Notes: generated from the sequence alone by a model not told the origin. A DNA stretch of 58,668 nt from an uncultured bacterium (GCA_900549855.1 URPS01000010.1:1-58668); one strand, 5' to 3'. Positions 44,365 through 53,559 are shown, counted from the stretch's first letter. A program made the numbers and translations.

Positions 44365-44407
44365 ATTGTCGTATTTACCCCCATTTATCCCAAATGAAAG
44401 GACTTAT

Positions 44408-44890
44408 ATGAAAGAGATTGTTAGGTATGTTACGTTTGACGTAACACCAATTGTTTGTGTACGTGTTATTGAAAAAACTGATACAGAAAAAATTAAACAA
44501 GAAAAGAAAGATTATCCGTTTAAATTACACAATGACGTTCCTGTACATATTATTACTAATAAAAGGGCGTTTTCTTTTACGATTCCGAGCAAATATATTT
44601 GGAATGGTGCTGATATTCCACGTTTCTTTTGGCGATTGATTGGAAGTAAAACCGATAATGCTTTTTTGATGGCATCAATGGTTCATGATTATTTGTTAGA
44701 CAACAAAAAAGATGTTTATACAAATGTTCTCAAATCTTCTATACCGATGAAGGAGTACAGAAGACTTACAAGTCTAGCTTTTCGGGAAGTTTTAAAGAAC
44801 TCGGGCGAAAAAACTATCAAGGCTAATATTATGGCTTGGTGTGTGGATGTTTATCAAATGAATCACAGGAAAGAATGGAATGAATATTAG
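44408..44890 (+). CDS. DUF1353 family protein
   Basis: 160 residues from ATG 44408 (AAAGGA 5 bases upstream); the TTG upstream is rejected. The sequence FTIPSKYIWNGADIPRFFWRL and MASMVHDYLL carries the DUF1353 pattern, a small phage-associated family of unknown function found beside tail and lysis genes. Its end overlaps the holin-like gene by 11 bases. Confidence 0.75.
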   Translation: MKEIVRYVTFDVTPIVCVRVIEKTDTEKIKQEKKDYPFKLHNDVPVHIITNKRAFSFTIPSKYIWNGADIPRFFWRLIGSKTDNAFLMASMVHDYLLDNKKDVYTNVLKSSIPMKEYRRLTSLAFREVLKNSGEKTIKANIMAWCVDVYQMNHRKEWNEY

Positions 44891-45104
44891 TTTAGAATTT
44901 TTGTTGGTTATTGTTATCAATGTTCTTTCAGCCGGACTTTTTATCGGTGGTTTGGCTACAAGTATTAAATTTATTGAAAAGCAAATAAAACGGTTGGAAG
45001 AGAAACAGGACAAACACAATAACTTAATTGAGCGAATGGTTAAAGTTGAAGAAAGCACAAAATCTGCTCACAAAAGGCTTGATACTATCGAAGGCAAAAA
45101 ATGA
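44880..45104 (+). CDS. Holin/XhlA-like membrane protein
   Basis: 74 residues: one N-terminal membrane helix (about 5-28) followed by an amphipathic, charged coiled coil (IKRLEEKQDKHNNLIERMVK). This is the layout of XhlA-like lysis accessory proteins. It overlaps the large terminase by 4 bases and precedes the amidase. The exact lysis role is inferred. Confidence 0.6.
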   Translation: MNISLEFLLVIVINVLSAGLFIGGLATSIKFIEKQIKRLEEKQDKHNNLIERMVKVEESTKSAHKRLDTIEGKK

Positions 45105-46390
45105 AATATACCCTATTAGAGAAACAAAAAGAATTTTTTAATATTCCTCACAATAACTCTCTTGATGTAGTTATATATCAAGGGGGTTATGGTAGTGGAA
45201 AAACTTGGTGTGGTTCACTTTTAGGTTTAATGCTTGCAAGAAAATACCCCGGCTCTCGTGGTTTAGTTTGTGCAAAAGAATATGTTTTGGTGCGTGATAC
45301 AACATTAGAATCGTATTTTTCACATCTTGAAAATATGGGATATGTTGCCGGAAAACATTATTCTTTTAATAAAATTGAAAAGAAAATGACACTTTCAAAC
45401 GGTTCTGAAATTCTTTTTAAAGGTGTTGATAATCCCGAAAAAATCAAATCTTTGAACTTGCATTGGGCGGAAATTGAGGAAGCTTCGCAAATTTCTGATT
45501 CAGCATTTAAACAATTAATCGGACGTTTGAGAAACACGAATGTAAAACCATCTTGGGGTAATTTTCGTTACAGACTTTTCGGACATACAAACCCACAAGC
45601 TAACAAAGGTTGGATTTACAAAAGATTTGTTGAAAGCAAAAAAGAAAATTACCGCTTGGTTATTGCTCCGACTTCAAATAATATCTATCTGCCCGAGCAT
45701 TACCTTGAAAGTATGAAAGAGGATTTTGACCCTGAATATTACAGAATAAATGTTTTGGGTGAATTTGGTAATTATTCAAGCGGTTTGGTTGTTAAAAACT
45801 TTACAGATGAAAATATTAAAACGCTTAGATATAACCCTAATTTGCCATTGCATTTAACTTGCGACTTCAATGTTGACCCAATGTGTTGGTGCTTGGCGCA
45901 TAAAGATGATAAAAATATTTACTTTTTTGATGAATTGGTTATTGAAAATACAACTACTCAACATGCGATAGAAGAATTTTTGCGCAGATATCCGAATCAC
46001 AAAGGTGATATTATTATAAATGGTGATGCAAGTGGTGATAACCGTTCCGCACAATCAGAATTTACAAACTATATGATAATCAAACGTGCACTAGAACAAC
46101 ATGGTTATGCTCCAAAATTTCAATTAAGAAATTTTAATCCGCCAATTTTAAGAAGAATACAGTCTTTTAATGCAAAAGTAAGAAATTCTAAAGGCGAAGT
46201 TTCATTATTCATTGATAAACGGTGTAAATGGCTATTGCACAATGTTTACAATTTATCTTTTAAAGAAGGCACATCTATTGTAGATGTGCCTTCTCTAAAG
46301 CAAATCAAAAACGACCACGACCTAAAATTTCTCGAGCATCCATTTGATGCGGCGAGTTACTTGGTTGAGTATTATTTCCCGATTAAATAA
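45101..46390 (+). CDS. Terminase large subunit
   Basis: 429 residues. The ATPase Walker A is GGYGSGKT (28-35), with a Walker B-like HWAEIEEAS near 126-134. The C-terminal RNase-H-type nuclease has TCDFNVDP and GDASG acidic motifs. It packages DNA into the capsid. In most phages it sits next to the small subunit; here it is 16.6 kb away, at the end of the late operon between holin-like and amidase genes. The ATGA overlap with the preceding gene shows co-translation. Confidence 0.92.
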   Translation: MKYTLLEKQKEFFNIPHNNSLDVVIYQGGYGSGKTWCGSLLGLMLARKYPGSRGLVCAKEYVLVRDTTLESYFSHLENMGYVAGKHYSFNKIEKKMTLSNGSEILFKGVDNPEKIKSLNLHWAEIEEASQISDSAFKQLIGRLRNTNVKPSWGNFRYRLFGHTNPQANKGWIYKRFVESKKENYRLVIAPTSNNIYLPEHYLESMKEDFDPEYYRINVLGEFGNYSSGLVVKNFTDENIKTLRYNPNLPLHLTCDFNVDPMCWCLAHKDDKNIYFFDELVIENTTTQHAIEEFLRRYPNHKGDIIINGDASGDNRSAQSEFTNYMIIKRALEQHGYAPKFQLRNFNPPILRRIQSFNAKVRNSKGEVSLFIDKRCKWLLHNVYNLSFKEGTSIVDVPSLKQIKNDHDLKFLEHPFDAASYLVEYYFPIK

Positions 46391-46411
46391 GGATTTTTAG
46401 AAAGGTTTTAC

Positions 46412-46900
46412 ATGAAAAGAATAATTATACATTGGACTGGTGGAACATATGCTCCAAACAGTTCTGATTTATTGCATTATCATTTTGTTGTCGGTGGTAG
46501 TGGTAAAGTTCATAACGGTAAATTTATTCCAAAAGACAACGAAAATTGTAATGATGGCAGATATGCTCAACATTGTGGTGGTGGAAACACAGGCTCTATT
46601 GGTATTTCTATGGCTTGTATGTTTGGCTTTAAAGACAATAAAAATATTGGCAATTATCCAATGACAAAAATACAATTTGAAACTTGTATGAAAAAAGTTG
46701 CACAACTTTCAAAAGAATACAATATCCCTATCAAAGAAGATTCTATTTTAACCCATTATGAATTCGGACAAACCCACCCCAAAACAACGTCCTACGGAAA
46801 AATAGATATTATATTCCTACCGCCTTATCCTCATGTTTTGACAAAAGATGTGGGGAATTTTATTAGGAATAAAATTCAATGGTATAGAAATAGGCTTTAA
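46412..46900 (+). CDS. N-acetylmuramoyl-L-alanine amidase endolysin
   Basis: 162 residues with an amidase-2/PGRP-like fold: the Zn-ligand His7 (IIIHWTGG), the H-C-GGGNTGSIGISMACM region and the LTHYEF segment. The enzyme cuts the peptide from the glycan strand in peptidoglycan and ends the lytic cycle. It is the last gene of the rightward late operon, before the cargo region, and has no signal sequence. Confidence 0.85.
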   Translation: MKRIIIHWTGGTYAPNSSDLLHYHFVVGGSGKVHNGKFIPKDNENCNDGRYAQHCGGGNTGSIGISMACMFGFKDNKNIGNYPMTKIQFETCMKKVAQLSKEYNIPIKEDSILTHYEFGQTHPKTTSYGKIDIIFLPPYPHVLTKDVGNFIRNKIQWYRNRL

Positions 46901-46938
46901 GCCTACAATTTTATAAAAATTTTTAAAGTTGTTATTAT

Positions 46939-48693
46939 CTAAAATTCCTTTGTCAAACAATCTATACCACCCATTGCTGATAAGTATTGTTTTGTTGGAG
47001 CAAAATACACTTTATCAAAACCGACTACACTTTTAAAATAATTTTCCATGTATTTATCTAAAGTTTCATCACCAGATGTGTTCGTTATGTAATATTTATC
47101 TCCGGTTTTGGTAGATGTTCCACATACACCATTCATATAATTTATAGGATTTTCGACAGATTTAGCATCTAAGCCTTGGTCTTTGCCATCATCAATTTCT
47201 GTAAAACAAGGTATTTTTACAACATCATAGCCTTTTTCTTTCAATTCATTTTCTGCACTCGTTGATATTGTATCTGTTTTATTTTTCATTTCTTCAAGCT
47301 TACCTAATAGTTTAAGATATTCTTGTTTTTTATTCTGTAAAATTTCTTTTTGTTCAGGAGAAATATTTTTAGATTCTCTTTGGGTATCAATATCTTGTAA
47401 TAATCTATTTAAAACTTCTATACCAGCCTTATAATCAGGAATTGCCATCTGTCCGTTATTTAGTGGACGGTAATACATATCTATATGAAAATCGAATTGA
47501 GGTATATATGTAACATTTTCCTCCTTAAGTCCAAGTTCTTTGGCGATTTGTTTTTTAGCTTTTTTGCGGTATTCATCTGCGCTATCTAAATTTAGAGCTT
47601 CTATATTTTCAATTGCTTCAACAGAACCATCTAAATCCATAGACATCATTGAAACCATTGTATATTTCAAAGATTCTTCACCTATTACAGCTCCCGGCTC
47701 ACCATTTTTTGTGAGTGTATTTAAAACATTCCCACCTTCCAAATAAGTCTTACCTTTTATAGTATCGCTTTGTGACACAGCATGTGAATAATTTATAGCT
47801 CTTGGTTCTTCTTCTACGCTATTTTTTCCAATTGGGTTTCCTTGCATCCCTAGTGTGACATTTTTTCGTTTTGCAATAATTTCATTATCTTTATCTAGTT
47901 TTAACATACTAAAATCAGATTCACAATTTGGAATAAGTTGTTTCTTGTCTGCTCTTACAATACTTTGGTCTTCTGCCCAATGATTAGCCCCACTAATTTG
48001 TAAGAATTCTGCTTGAAATCCTTGCTCTTGTCCAACCTTATTCATAAATTCAATAAGCTCAGTATTTGAATTTGAATTAACAAATTGTATTTTGGATATA
48101 TTTCGATTAATTCCCTCTGACCAGTTAGTTGTTCCATCTTGATTAGTGTTTTGTATTTTTATCAAGTTTTTGGGAGTTTTAGTTACAGTTCCGTTCTCAT
48201 TTTCTATTGTATTCCAAGATGCAACATAATATTTGCCATCCGTCAAATTATTCAGAAAAGAATAATCAACAATGACTTTAATTACTTTTATTTCACCATT
48301 ATTATAACAACTAGAAAGATAAGTAAAATTTGTGTATTGAGTTCTGTCATCAGCAGTATCTATTATTTGCGGAATTTTATTTCCTTCCAATTCTTCCAGT
48401 TCTTCATTCCTAATTTTATCAACCAATAATGCTAATTCTTCGTTTTCAAGAACATTATTGTTTTTAAATCTTTCGATTTGTGAATCTGCAAGTTTAATAA
48501 GTCTTTGTAATATGTTTAATTCTTCCTTATCAACTTTTCCATTAGAATTTTGGTCTACAAAACTAAAAACAGAATTTAATAAACTTTGAGAATTGTCGTT
48601 CTCTTTGTAAGAATTCCATTCTTTACCAACTTCAATGTTTAATTGTTTTATCTGATTGTTTTTGTTGTAGTAATTAAATTGCATTTTCACCAT
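46939..48693 (-). CDS. EF-hand plus guanidino-modifying deiminase-like protein
   Basis: 584 residues. Residues 47-58 form a canonical EF-hand loop (D47, N49, N51, K53, D55, E58). Residues about 230-584 show the motif order of the guanidino-modifying superfamily, including arginine and agmatine deiminases: W239-x-x-D242, EGGN (319-322), H403-x-D405 and the C-terminal nucleophile in GGIDCLT (Cys579). All five catalytic positions are present, so arginine, peptidyl-arginine or agmatine may be the substrate. No signal peptide is seen. The start may be 48684 (GGTGA site). A sigma-28-type promoter stands directly upstream. Confidence 0.65.
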   Translation of the reverse strand: MVKMQFNYYNKNNQIKQLNIEVGKEWNSYKENDNSQSLLNSVFSFVDQNSNGKVDKEELNILQRLIKLADSQIERFKNNNVLENEELALLVDKIRNEELEELEGNKIPQIIDTADDRTQYTNFTYLSSCYNNGEIKVIKVIVDYSFLNNLTDGKYYVASWNTIENENGTVTKTPKNLIKIQNTNQDGTTNWSEGINRNISKIQFVNSNSNTELIEFMNKVGQEQGFQAEFLQISGANHWAEDQSIVRADKKQLIPNCESDFSMLKLDKDNEIIAKRKNVTLGMQGNPIGKNSVEEEPRAINYSHAVSQSDTIKGKTYLEGGNVLNTLTKNGEPGAVIGEESLKYTMVSMMSMDLDGSVEAIENIEALNLDSADEYRKKAKKQIAKELGLKEENVTYIPQFDFHIDMYYRPLNNGQMAIPDYKAGIEVLNRLLQDIDTQRESKNISPEQKEILQNKKQEYLKLLGKLEEMKNKTDTISTSAENELKEKGYDVVKIPCFTEIDDGKDQGLDAKSVENPINYMNGVCGTSTKTGDKYYITNTSGDETLDKYMENYFKSVVGFDKVYFAPTKQYLSAMGGIDCLTKEF

Positions 48694-48712
48694 ACCATCA
48701 CTTACTACATGT

Positions 48713-48739
48713 ATATCGGCAATTTTTTAGAAAACTTTA
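48713..48739 (-). promoter_or_regulatory. Sigma-28 (FliA) promoter, deiminase-like gene
   Basis: On the minus strand TAAAGTTT (48739-48732) and GCCGATAT (48720-48713) are separated by exactly 11 bases. The known flagellar sigma-28 consensus is TAAAGTTT-N11-GCCGATAA, so 15 of 16 consensus bases match. The leader is about 15-25 bases long. Confidence 0.85.
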
Positions 48740-48789
48740 GGGTATTAAGAAAAATTGTTACAATTTTGTAATATTTAACAGAAATATCT

Positions 48790-49914
48790 CTACTTAATTC
48801 CCATTTTATGAAGAAGTTTTTTTAAATTATTTTCAAACTCTTTGTCGCTTTTTTTAAGATTTTGTTCATAATTTTTAGGTAAAGCATTTGACTTAAACTG
48901 TTGTTCTGTTTTTTGATCTTTGTATGAAACAGTAATATCAATTACAAGCTCTTTAAAAACTTTCCATGGAACCTTGATTTCATAATCCGAATAATGTGGG
49001 TCTGTTAAAATAACTTCTTTACCCTTGCTAATAGTTTTTATTGCATATGCATGTCCACCATGTATGTAATTTTTGCTTTTTTTATTCCCATAACTTTGTA
49101 CAGGAGAAAATGCACACCAACAAGATACATTATTTTTATTTTCAGATAAATTAATAAGCATTTGCTCAATATCTTTATTTGAGGTTTTATGTTCTCTCAT
49201 TTTTGTAACATATATCTTTTGAGCTTTTATACCCAAGAGTTCTGAAATTGGGTATTGGTCGAACTTATTAGTTTTGATACCTGCAAAAATAAATGAACGA
49301 TATTTTCCTCCCATTTGTTTTATATATTCATCATCTTCTGCTCGTTCAGCCAGTCCTTGTTTAACCATTTCTCTAAATGTTTTTTCAGTTGCAAGTTCAA
49401 AAGCAATCATATCATCATCACCACTAGAATAATTTCCGCTCTTTCGAGCTTTATCAATTTCACTAGCGGTAATATGTATTGCTTTTTGTTTTAGTGGTGA
49501 ACCTTTAAATTTGATAGTAACTCCACCACTTCCATTTTTATCTGGAATAATTGCATCTGAAATTGCTTTTCGTCCAAATTCTGTATAACTTAAAGCATTA
49601 ATGTCGGATAACAACCAACAATCACCTTGAGTCATAGGTTGTTTTGTTGGTTCAATTTTCTTATTAAAATTTGTTATTGGCTTTTTGGTAGTAGAAAAAC
49701 AACCACCCATTAATTCTGTCATACTTAAATCATTTTGGGATGAAACTTTAAATTCATTGTCAATTAAAAATAAACTTTTTCCTGATTTTATTTTCTTAGC
49801 AACATCGAATGTAATGACACCATCATTAAGCATTATATCTACAATTTTTTCTTTATTATAAAATGGATATTTTTGTTGATATTTACTATATAATGCTTGA
49901 ATTTCACCTGCCAT
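48790..49914 (-). CDS. Calpain-like cysteine protease
   Basis: 374 residues. The catalytic motif QGDCWLL (Q96, C99) is that of calpain-family (C2) proteases. The catalytic His is at 288 (GGHAYAI), and D305 in LTDPHY takes the position of the usual Asn, an atypical triad. An N-terminal region of about 90 residues precedes it with no signal peptide. Calpains are mainly eukaryotic; bacterial examples are sparse and often secreted. Its own sigma-28-type promoter lies upstream, and AGAGG precedes the ATG. Confidence 0.75.
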   Translation of the reverse strand: MAGEIQALYSKYQQKYPFYNKEKIVDIMLNDGVITFDVAKKIKSGKSLFLIDNEFKVSSQNDLSMTELMGGCFSTTKKPITNFNKKIEPTKQPMTQGDCWLLSDINALSYTEFGRKAISDAIIPDKNGSGGVTIKFKGSPLKQKAIHITASEIDKARKSGNYSSGDDDMIAFELATEKTFREMVKQGLAERAEDDEYIKQMGGKYRSFIFAGIKTNKFDQYPISELLGIKAQKIYVTKMREHKTSNKDIEQMLINLSENKNNVSCWCAFSPVQSYGNKKSKNYIHGGHAYAIKTISKGKEVILTDPHYSDYEIKVPWKVFKELVIDITVSYKDQKTEQQFKSNALPKNYEQNLKKSDKEFENNLKKLLHKMGIK

Positions 49915-49947
49915 AACAAACCTCTTTTCAAATGTCTTACTATATAT

Positions 49948-49974
49948 GTATCGGCATTTTTTTAGAAAACTTTA
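49948..49974 (-). promoter_or_regulatory. Sigma-28 (FliA) promoter, calpain-like gene
   Basis: On the minus strand TAAAGTTT (49974-49967) and GCCGATAC (49955-49948) are separated by exactly 11 bases, again 15 of 16 consensus positions. The copy upstream of the deiminase-like gene shares even the spacer style (TCTAAAAAA). Confidence 0.85.
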
Positions 49975-50035
49975 GTCTAATTAAGATGATTGTTACAATT
50001 CTTTACATGAAATTCATGAAATTATGAGATGAGCT

Positions 50036-51958
50036 CTACAAACTAACTCTTACACCAACATTGAATGTATTGTTATTTCTTGTTGAATTCAATTTATCTT
50101 TTGTTTGGCTATAACCAACTGTTACGGTTGTGTTTGGGTTGATTTGCACACCAATAGCGGTATTAAATCTAACTTTGTTTTCAGTTTCTTGATTGAATCC
50201 ACCTAATCTTAAATTTTGTTTTTCAAGTCCAACATTTGCTTGTCCAAAAATATTCATGCCGGAGTTTGTACGGATTCCGCCTCTGAATCCGATATTGCCA
50301 CCACGTTCAATTGCAGATGGAGTTGTTACGTTATAAATACTCGCTTCACCACCAATATTCCAATTCTTTTCGTTGTAAGTAGCACTTGTGCTTGCATTTA
50401 ACTTTGTACCAAACATCACACCGCCTTGTTGACTTCCGCTTGTGTATTTCAAATCACCAACAACTCCGGCATTTAATGTATTTTCAAAGGTATACTTGCC
50501 AACTTGATTTTTTACTTGTACTCCATCCTCTAAAGCAACTCTGGCATCACCGCCGATACTTATACCGCCACCATTACTTTCCGTTCCTACAACAACTCCA
50601 CCATACAATGATGCTTGTGTAGCGTTTGTAACAGTAGTTTTATCTGTTTTTACCAAATCTTTTTTTATACCAAAACCACCTTTGATAAAATTTGAAATAT
50701 ATGTAGGAACGCTATTTGCATAATTTCCCAATGTTGTTATATTTAGTTTATCAATTCCTTGTTTAATTTCTGCTAACTTATCATCACCATAGCCAGCTTC
50801 TTTCATTTGGCTTTCTATTTGAGAATAAAGCACATCTTTTGGATTTTCATAACTGTCTCCATGATATGAAACATTACTCAAATTGCCTTTTGTATATGTA
50901 CTTATAACTTTTGTATCATAATAAACAGTTGTATCATCACTTGTTTGTGTTTCTTTTTGGTATGTAGCTTTAGCTCCAACACTAGTTGAATTTTGAAACA
51001 ATGATGTTTCAGAATTGTTTTTGTAACCTAAACTTACTCCAAATTCTGATTTTGAATTGTCATTATCTTTTACAATCTTGCCTTCTGCCACTGCAGAAAC
51101 ATTACCTTGGCTTGAAATTTCTACATTTGCTTTAATAGCTGTCTTTCCACTAACATCAGAATCAAATGGAGTATTTGAGTTATAATCTCTTTTATCCATT
51201 TCTTTACCAAAAACAGATTCTTCTCTTAGAGCAAATTCTTGATATGACATCTTGCTACCGTCTTTAAGAGCAATATAGCCGGTGTTTTCTAATGAACCGG
51301 ACTTTTTATAAACTTCTCTAACAGCATCTTTGATATTATCAGCTTCTACGGTCAGTTGTTGGCTATAATTATTAAATACATATTTATTATCATCGACTTG
51401 GTATAACAATGTTGCATGATTACCTGCACCATTCATTTTACCACTAACCATAACGGCATTTACACCTGCATCTTGTAATGCTTTCATTGCAAATTCATGA
51501 ATTGTAGAGCAAATAAAGTTGTTTAAACTTTCTTCTTCGTTAGCATTTAAAATCTTATCTAAAACTTCTTCTTGATTTGCACCAACATTACCATAATTTT
51601 TATTTTCATCATATTTTAAAGAAAAATCACCAAGAAGATGGTCTATAGTACCTTTTACAAGTTCAGGATTTTCTTTGTTTTCTTTGATGTAATTTGTAAG
51701 ATATTCATAAGTCTCTTTTGCTGATTGATTATGTTCATTATAGAAATTCTTTAAATCATCAACACCTATACCTTTGTAATCATTGCCGTTTTGTTGATAT
51801 GTTGCACTAAAAGTATTGTCATCAATACGAACATTTATTGTAGTTACAGTGCTATCATAGGCAGGACTTGTTTCTGATTTACCATTTACTATTGGAGTAT
51901 CATTTACATATGTGACATTGGTTTCAACTTCAACATTCTTCTTTTTATCAACTGGCAT
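50036..51958 (-). CDS. Transglutaminase-like protein, beta-rich C-terminus
   Basis: 640 residues. The first 230 include a papain/transglutaminase-like triad candidate: C150 (FICSTIHEF), H181 (GAGNHATLLY) and N196/N197 (YVFNNYSQ). The remaining 400 residues are strand-rich with a Gly/Asn pattern and end in a typical aromatic-alternating strand (TFNVGVRVSL), as in outer-membrane barrels or autotransporter translocators. No clear signal peptide is visible, which is odd for a barrel. Function unknown. Confidence 0.5.
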   Translation of the reverse strand: MPVDKKKNVEVETNVTYVNDTPIVNGKSETSPAYDSTVTTINVRIDDNTFSATYQQNGNDYKGIGVDDLKNFYNEHNQSAKETYEYLTNYIKENKENPELVKGTIDHLLGDFSLKYDENKNYGNVGANQEEVLDKILNANEEESLNNFICSTIHEFAMKALQDAGVNAVMVSGKMNGAGNHATLLYQVDDNKYVFNNYSQQLTVEADNIKDAVREVYKKSGSLENTGYIALKDGSKMSYQEFALREESVFGKEMDKRDYNSNTPFDSDVSGKTAIKANVEISSQGNVSAVAEGKIVKDNDNSKSEFGVSLGYKNNSETSLFQNSTSVGAKATYQKETQTSDDTTVYYDTKVISTYTKGNLSNVSYHGDSYENPKDVLYSQIESQMKEAGYGDDKLAEIKQGIDKLNITTLGNYANSVPTYISNFIKGGFGIKKDLVKTDKTTVTNATQASLYGGVVVGTESNGGGISIGGDARVALEDGVQVKNQVGKYTFENTLNAGVVGDLKYTSGSQQGGVMFGTKLNASTSATYNEKNWNIGGEASIYNVTTPSAIERGGNIGFRGGIRTNSGMNIFGQANVGLEKQNLRLGGFNQETENKVRFNTAIGVQINPNTTVTVGYSQTKDKLNSTRNNNTFNVGVRVSL

Positions 51959-52067
51959 GAAATATCCTCTTTTATAACTCTTGTATATATAAAGTATTTA
52001 AAAAGAGAAAAATTGCCTGTTTTCTTAGGTACTTTAATAAATCTTAATATAATTTTGTTACAAAAAC

Positions 52068-52106
52068 AAAAAGTCGTACTGAATATTTATTGTTCAATAC
52101 GACTTT
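52068..52106 (-). terminator. Intrinsic terminator after 52140 gene
   Basis: AAAGTCGTA pairs with TACGACTTT across a loop with an inner TTGAA/TTCA pairing, followed on the minus strand by TTTTTG. It lies 34 bases beyond the stop of the 52140-52715 gene. Confidence 0.75.
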
Positions 52107-52139
52107 CAAAGCGTTAATTTTTTATCTGTGATTATACTA

Positions 52140-52715
52140 TTACCAAACTATATTCAATGGTCCATTTTGAGGTTCTTTTGAAAAATCAGTTTTAGAATTT
52201 TTATTTGTATTATCTAAAAGTTCATTTTCTAATGAGATGTTATCAGTCGTAGCTTTACCATTGGCATTGAAAACCATTCTTTTTGACATAGTATTACCTG
52301 TTTTTGTTTGTTTTGAAAGAATTTTACCGGATTCATTATCTATTTCATAATATATGACTTCAACACCTTTGCCAAACCTATCTTTACTCATAATTGTTCT
52401 ATTATCATCGGTTTTTCGCAATGTAATTTTTATCTCTTCATATCCATCTTCAGTTTCTTCATAAGTTACAAATGAAGTAGTATTTGTTTCTATTTTTAGA
52501 GAATTTGGTTTTATATTTTTATAATGTCCATTAATCCATTCTTTTTCATTTTCAGGAATATTTGGTCTTTTATCATTTTTATTAGCACAAGATTTATTTT
52601 CGTTAACATTTTCATTAAAATTAAAAATAAGTCCCACTTTATTAGAATTATTTTGTGTTGTTGCCGGACAACCATTCCATAATGAATCAGAACGAATAGA
52701 ATCTACTTGTAACAT
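52140..52715 (-). CDS. Unknown cargo protein
   Basis: 191 residues, rich in Asn and Lys, mostly charged with short predicted strands in the middle (VTYEETEDGYEEIKITLRK). No membrane segment or known motif. A terminator follows it and a -35-like TAAAGTTT stands upstream with an imperfect -10 box, so it may be regulated in the same way as the two genes with clear sigma-28 promoters. Confidence 0.5.
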   Translation of the reverse strand: MLQVDSIRSDSLWNGCPATTQNNSNKVGLIFNFNENVNENKSCANKNDKRPNIPENEKEWINGHYKNIKPNSLKIETNTTSFVTYEETEDGYEEIKITLRKTDDNRTIMSKDRFGKGVEVIYYEIDNESGKILSKQTKTGNTMSKRMVFNANGKATTDNISLENELLDNTNKNSKTDFSKEPQNGPLNIVW

Positions 52716-52898
52716 TTTTGCTCCTTTTTATATCCTTATAAATTTTTTATACTTTTATAAAGTTATTTTATTAAGAAAAATTGCCAGTATTGTAATAAAA
52801 CTTTACATGTTTTATACCCTGCATTCAAGAAGAAATCGCATCACTAAAAGATTGAAGCTTTTGTTTGTCGTTCTGTCTACCAACTCTATTAATTTTTT

Positions 52899-53531
52899 TT
52901 AAAATGTAGCATCAAGATTATTGCCATTTATAGCATTATCAATAATACCTTTTTCTTCTATTGTTAAGCAATTTCCACCGAGGCTAGATGAAGATGTTGC
53001 TGTTTTTAAAAAGTTTTTTAGTTTTTCAATTTTTTTATCACACTCGTCCTTATTATTGCGTACATCTTGTTTTGAAGGTAGATATATAGCACCAAATTCC
53101 ATTGCTTCTTTCATTCGTTTTTGGTCTCTTTTTGTTTTTTGAAAATTTGCTTTTATACAATTTTGTAAATTTTCTTTATACTGTTCTATTGTTGTTTGAA
53201 GTGTTTTTGAGTCATCTTCTTTTTCTGTATCTTTAGACGCAGGAGTTTGGTTATATACAACCGTTTCAACAGATTTTTGTTTATACATATCCCTTAGCTT
53301 ATGTCCTAGATAACCTATACACAAAGGAACTCCACAGACAACTAATAATAAAGACAACGCATATAGAGGGCTATTAGGATCCTCTCCGTGACGGCGCATC
53401 TCTTGATCCTCTCGTCGTTTACGCATGCGTTTTGCAATCTTTTCTTCTTCACGAGTTAAATCGCGACGTGGCTTACTAAAAGCTTCTGCTATCATACGTT
53501 GTTTTGCTCTGCAGTAGTCCATTTCTACCAT
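52899..53531 (-). CDS. Single-span membrane cargo protein
   Basis: 210 residues from ATG 53531 (AAAGGA 8 bases upstream). The first 50 residues are strongly basic, with many Arg and Lys. One membrane helix follows (about 55-75, ALSLLLVVCGVPLCIGYLGH), and the rest is a charged helical domain ending with cysteines. The basic N-terminus probably stays in the cytoplasm and the rest faces outside. No family is recognised. It lies 28 bases downstream of the GH77 gene. Confidence 0.55.
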   Translation of the reverse strand: MVEMDYCRAKQRMIAEAFSKPRRDLTREEEKIAKRMRKRREDQEMRRHGEDPNSPLYALSLLLVVCGVPLCIGYLGHKLRDMYKQKSVETVVYNQTPASKDTEKEDDSKTLQTTIEQYKENLQNCIKANFQKTKRDQKRMKEAMEFGAIYLPSKQDVRNNKDECDKKIEKLKNFLKTATSSSSLGGNCLTIEEKGIIDNAINGNNLDATF

Positions 53532-53559
53532 ATTTTTATCCTTTCTTGCTTATATATTT

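Noticed and set aside
51959..52830. Sigma-28 promoters for the 50036 and 52140 genes
   Set aside because: TAAAGT-type -35 boxes are present with GGCAATTT near the right distance, but spacing is 10-12 and the -10 box matches poorly; only the two perfect sites are claimed.
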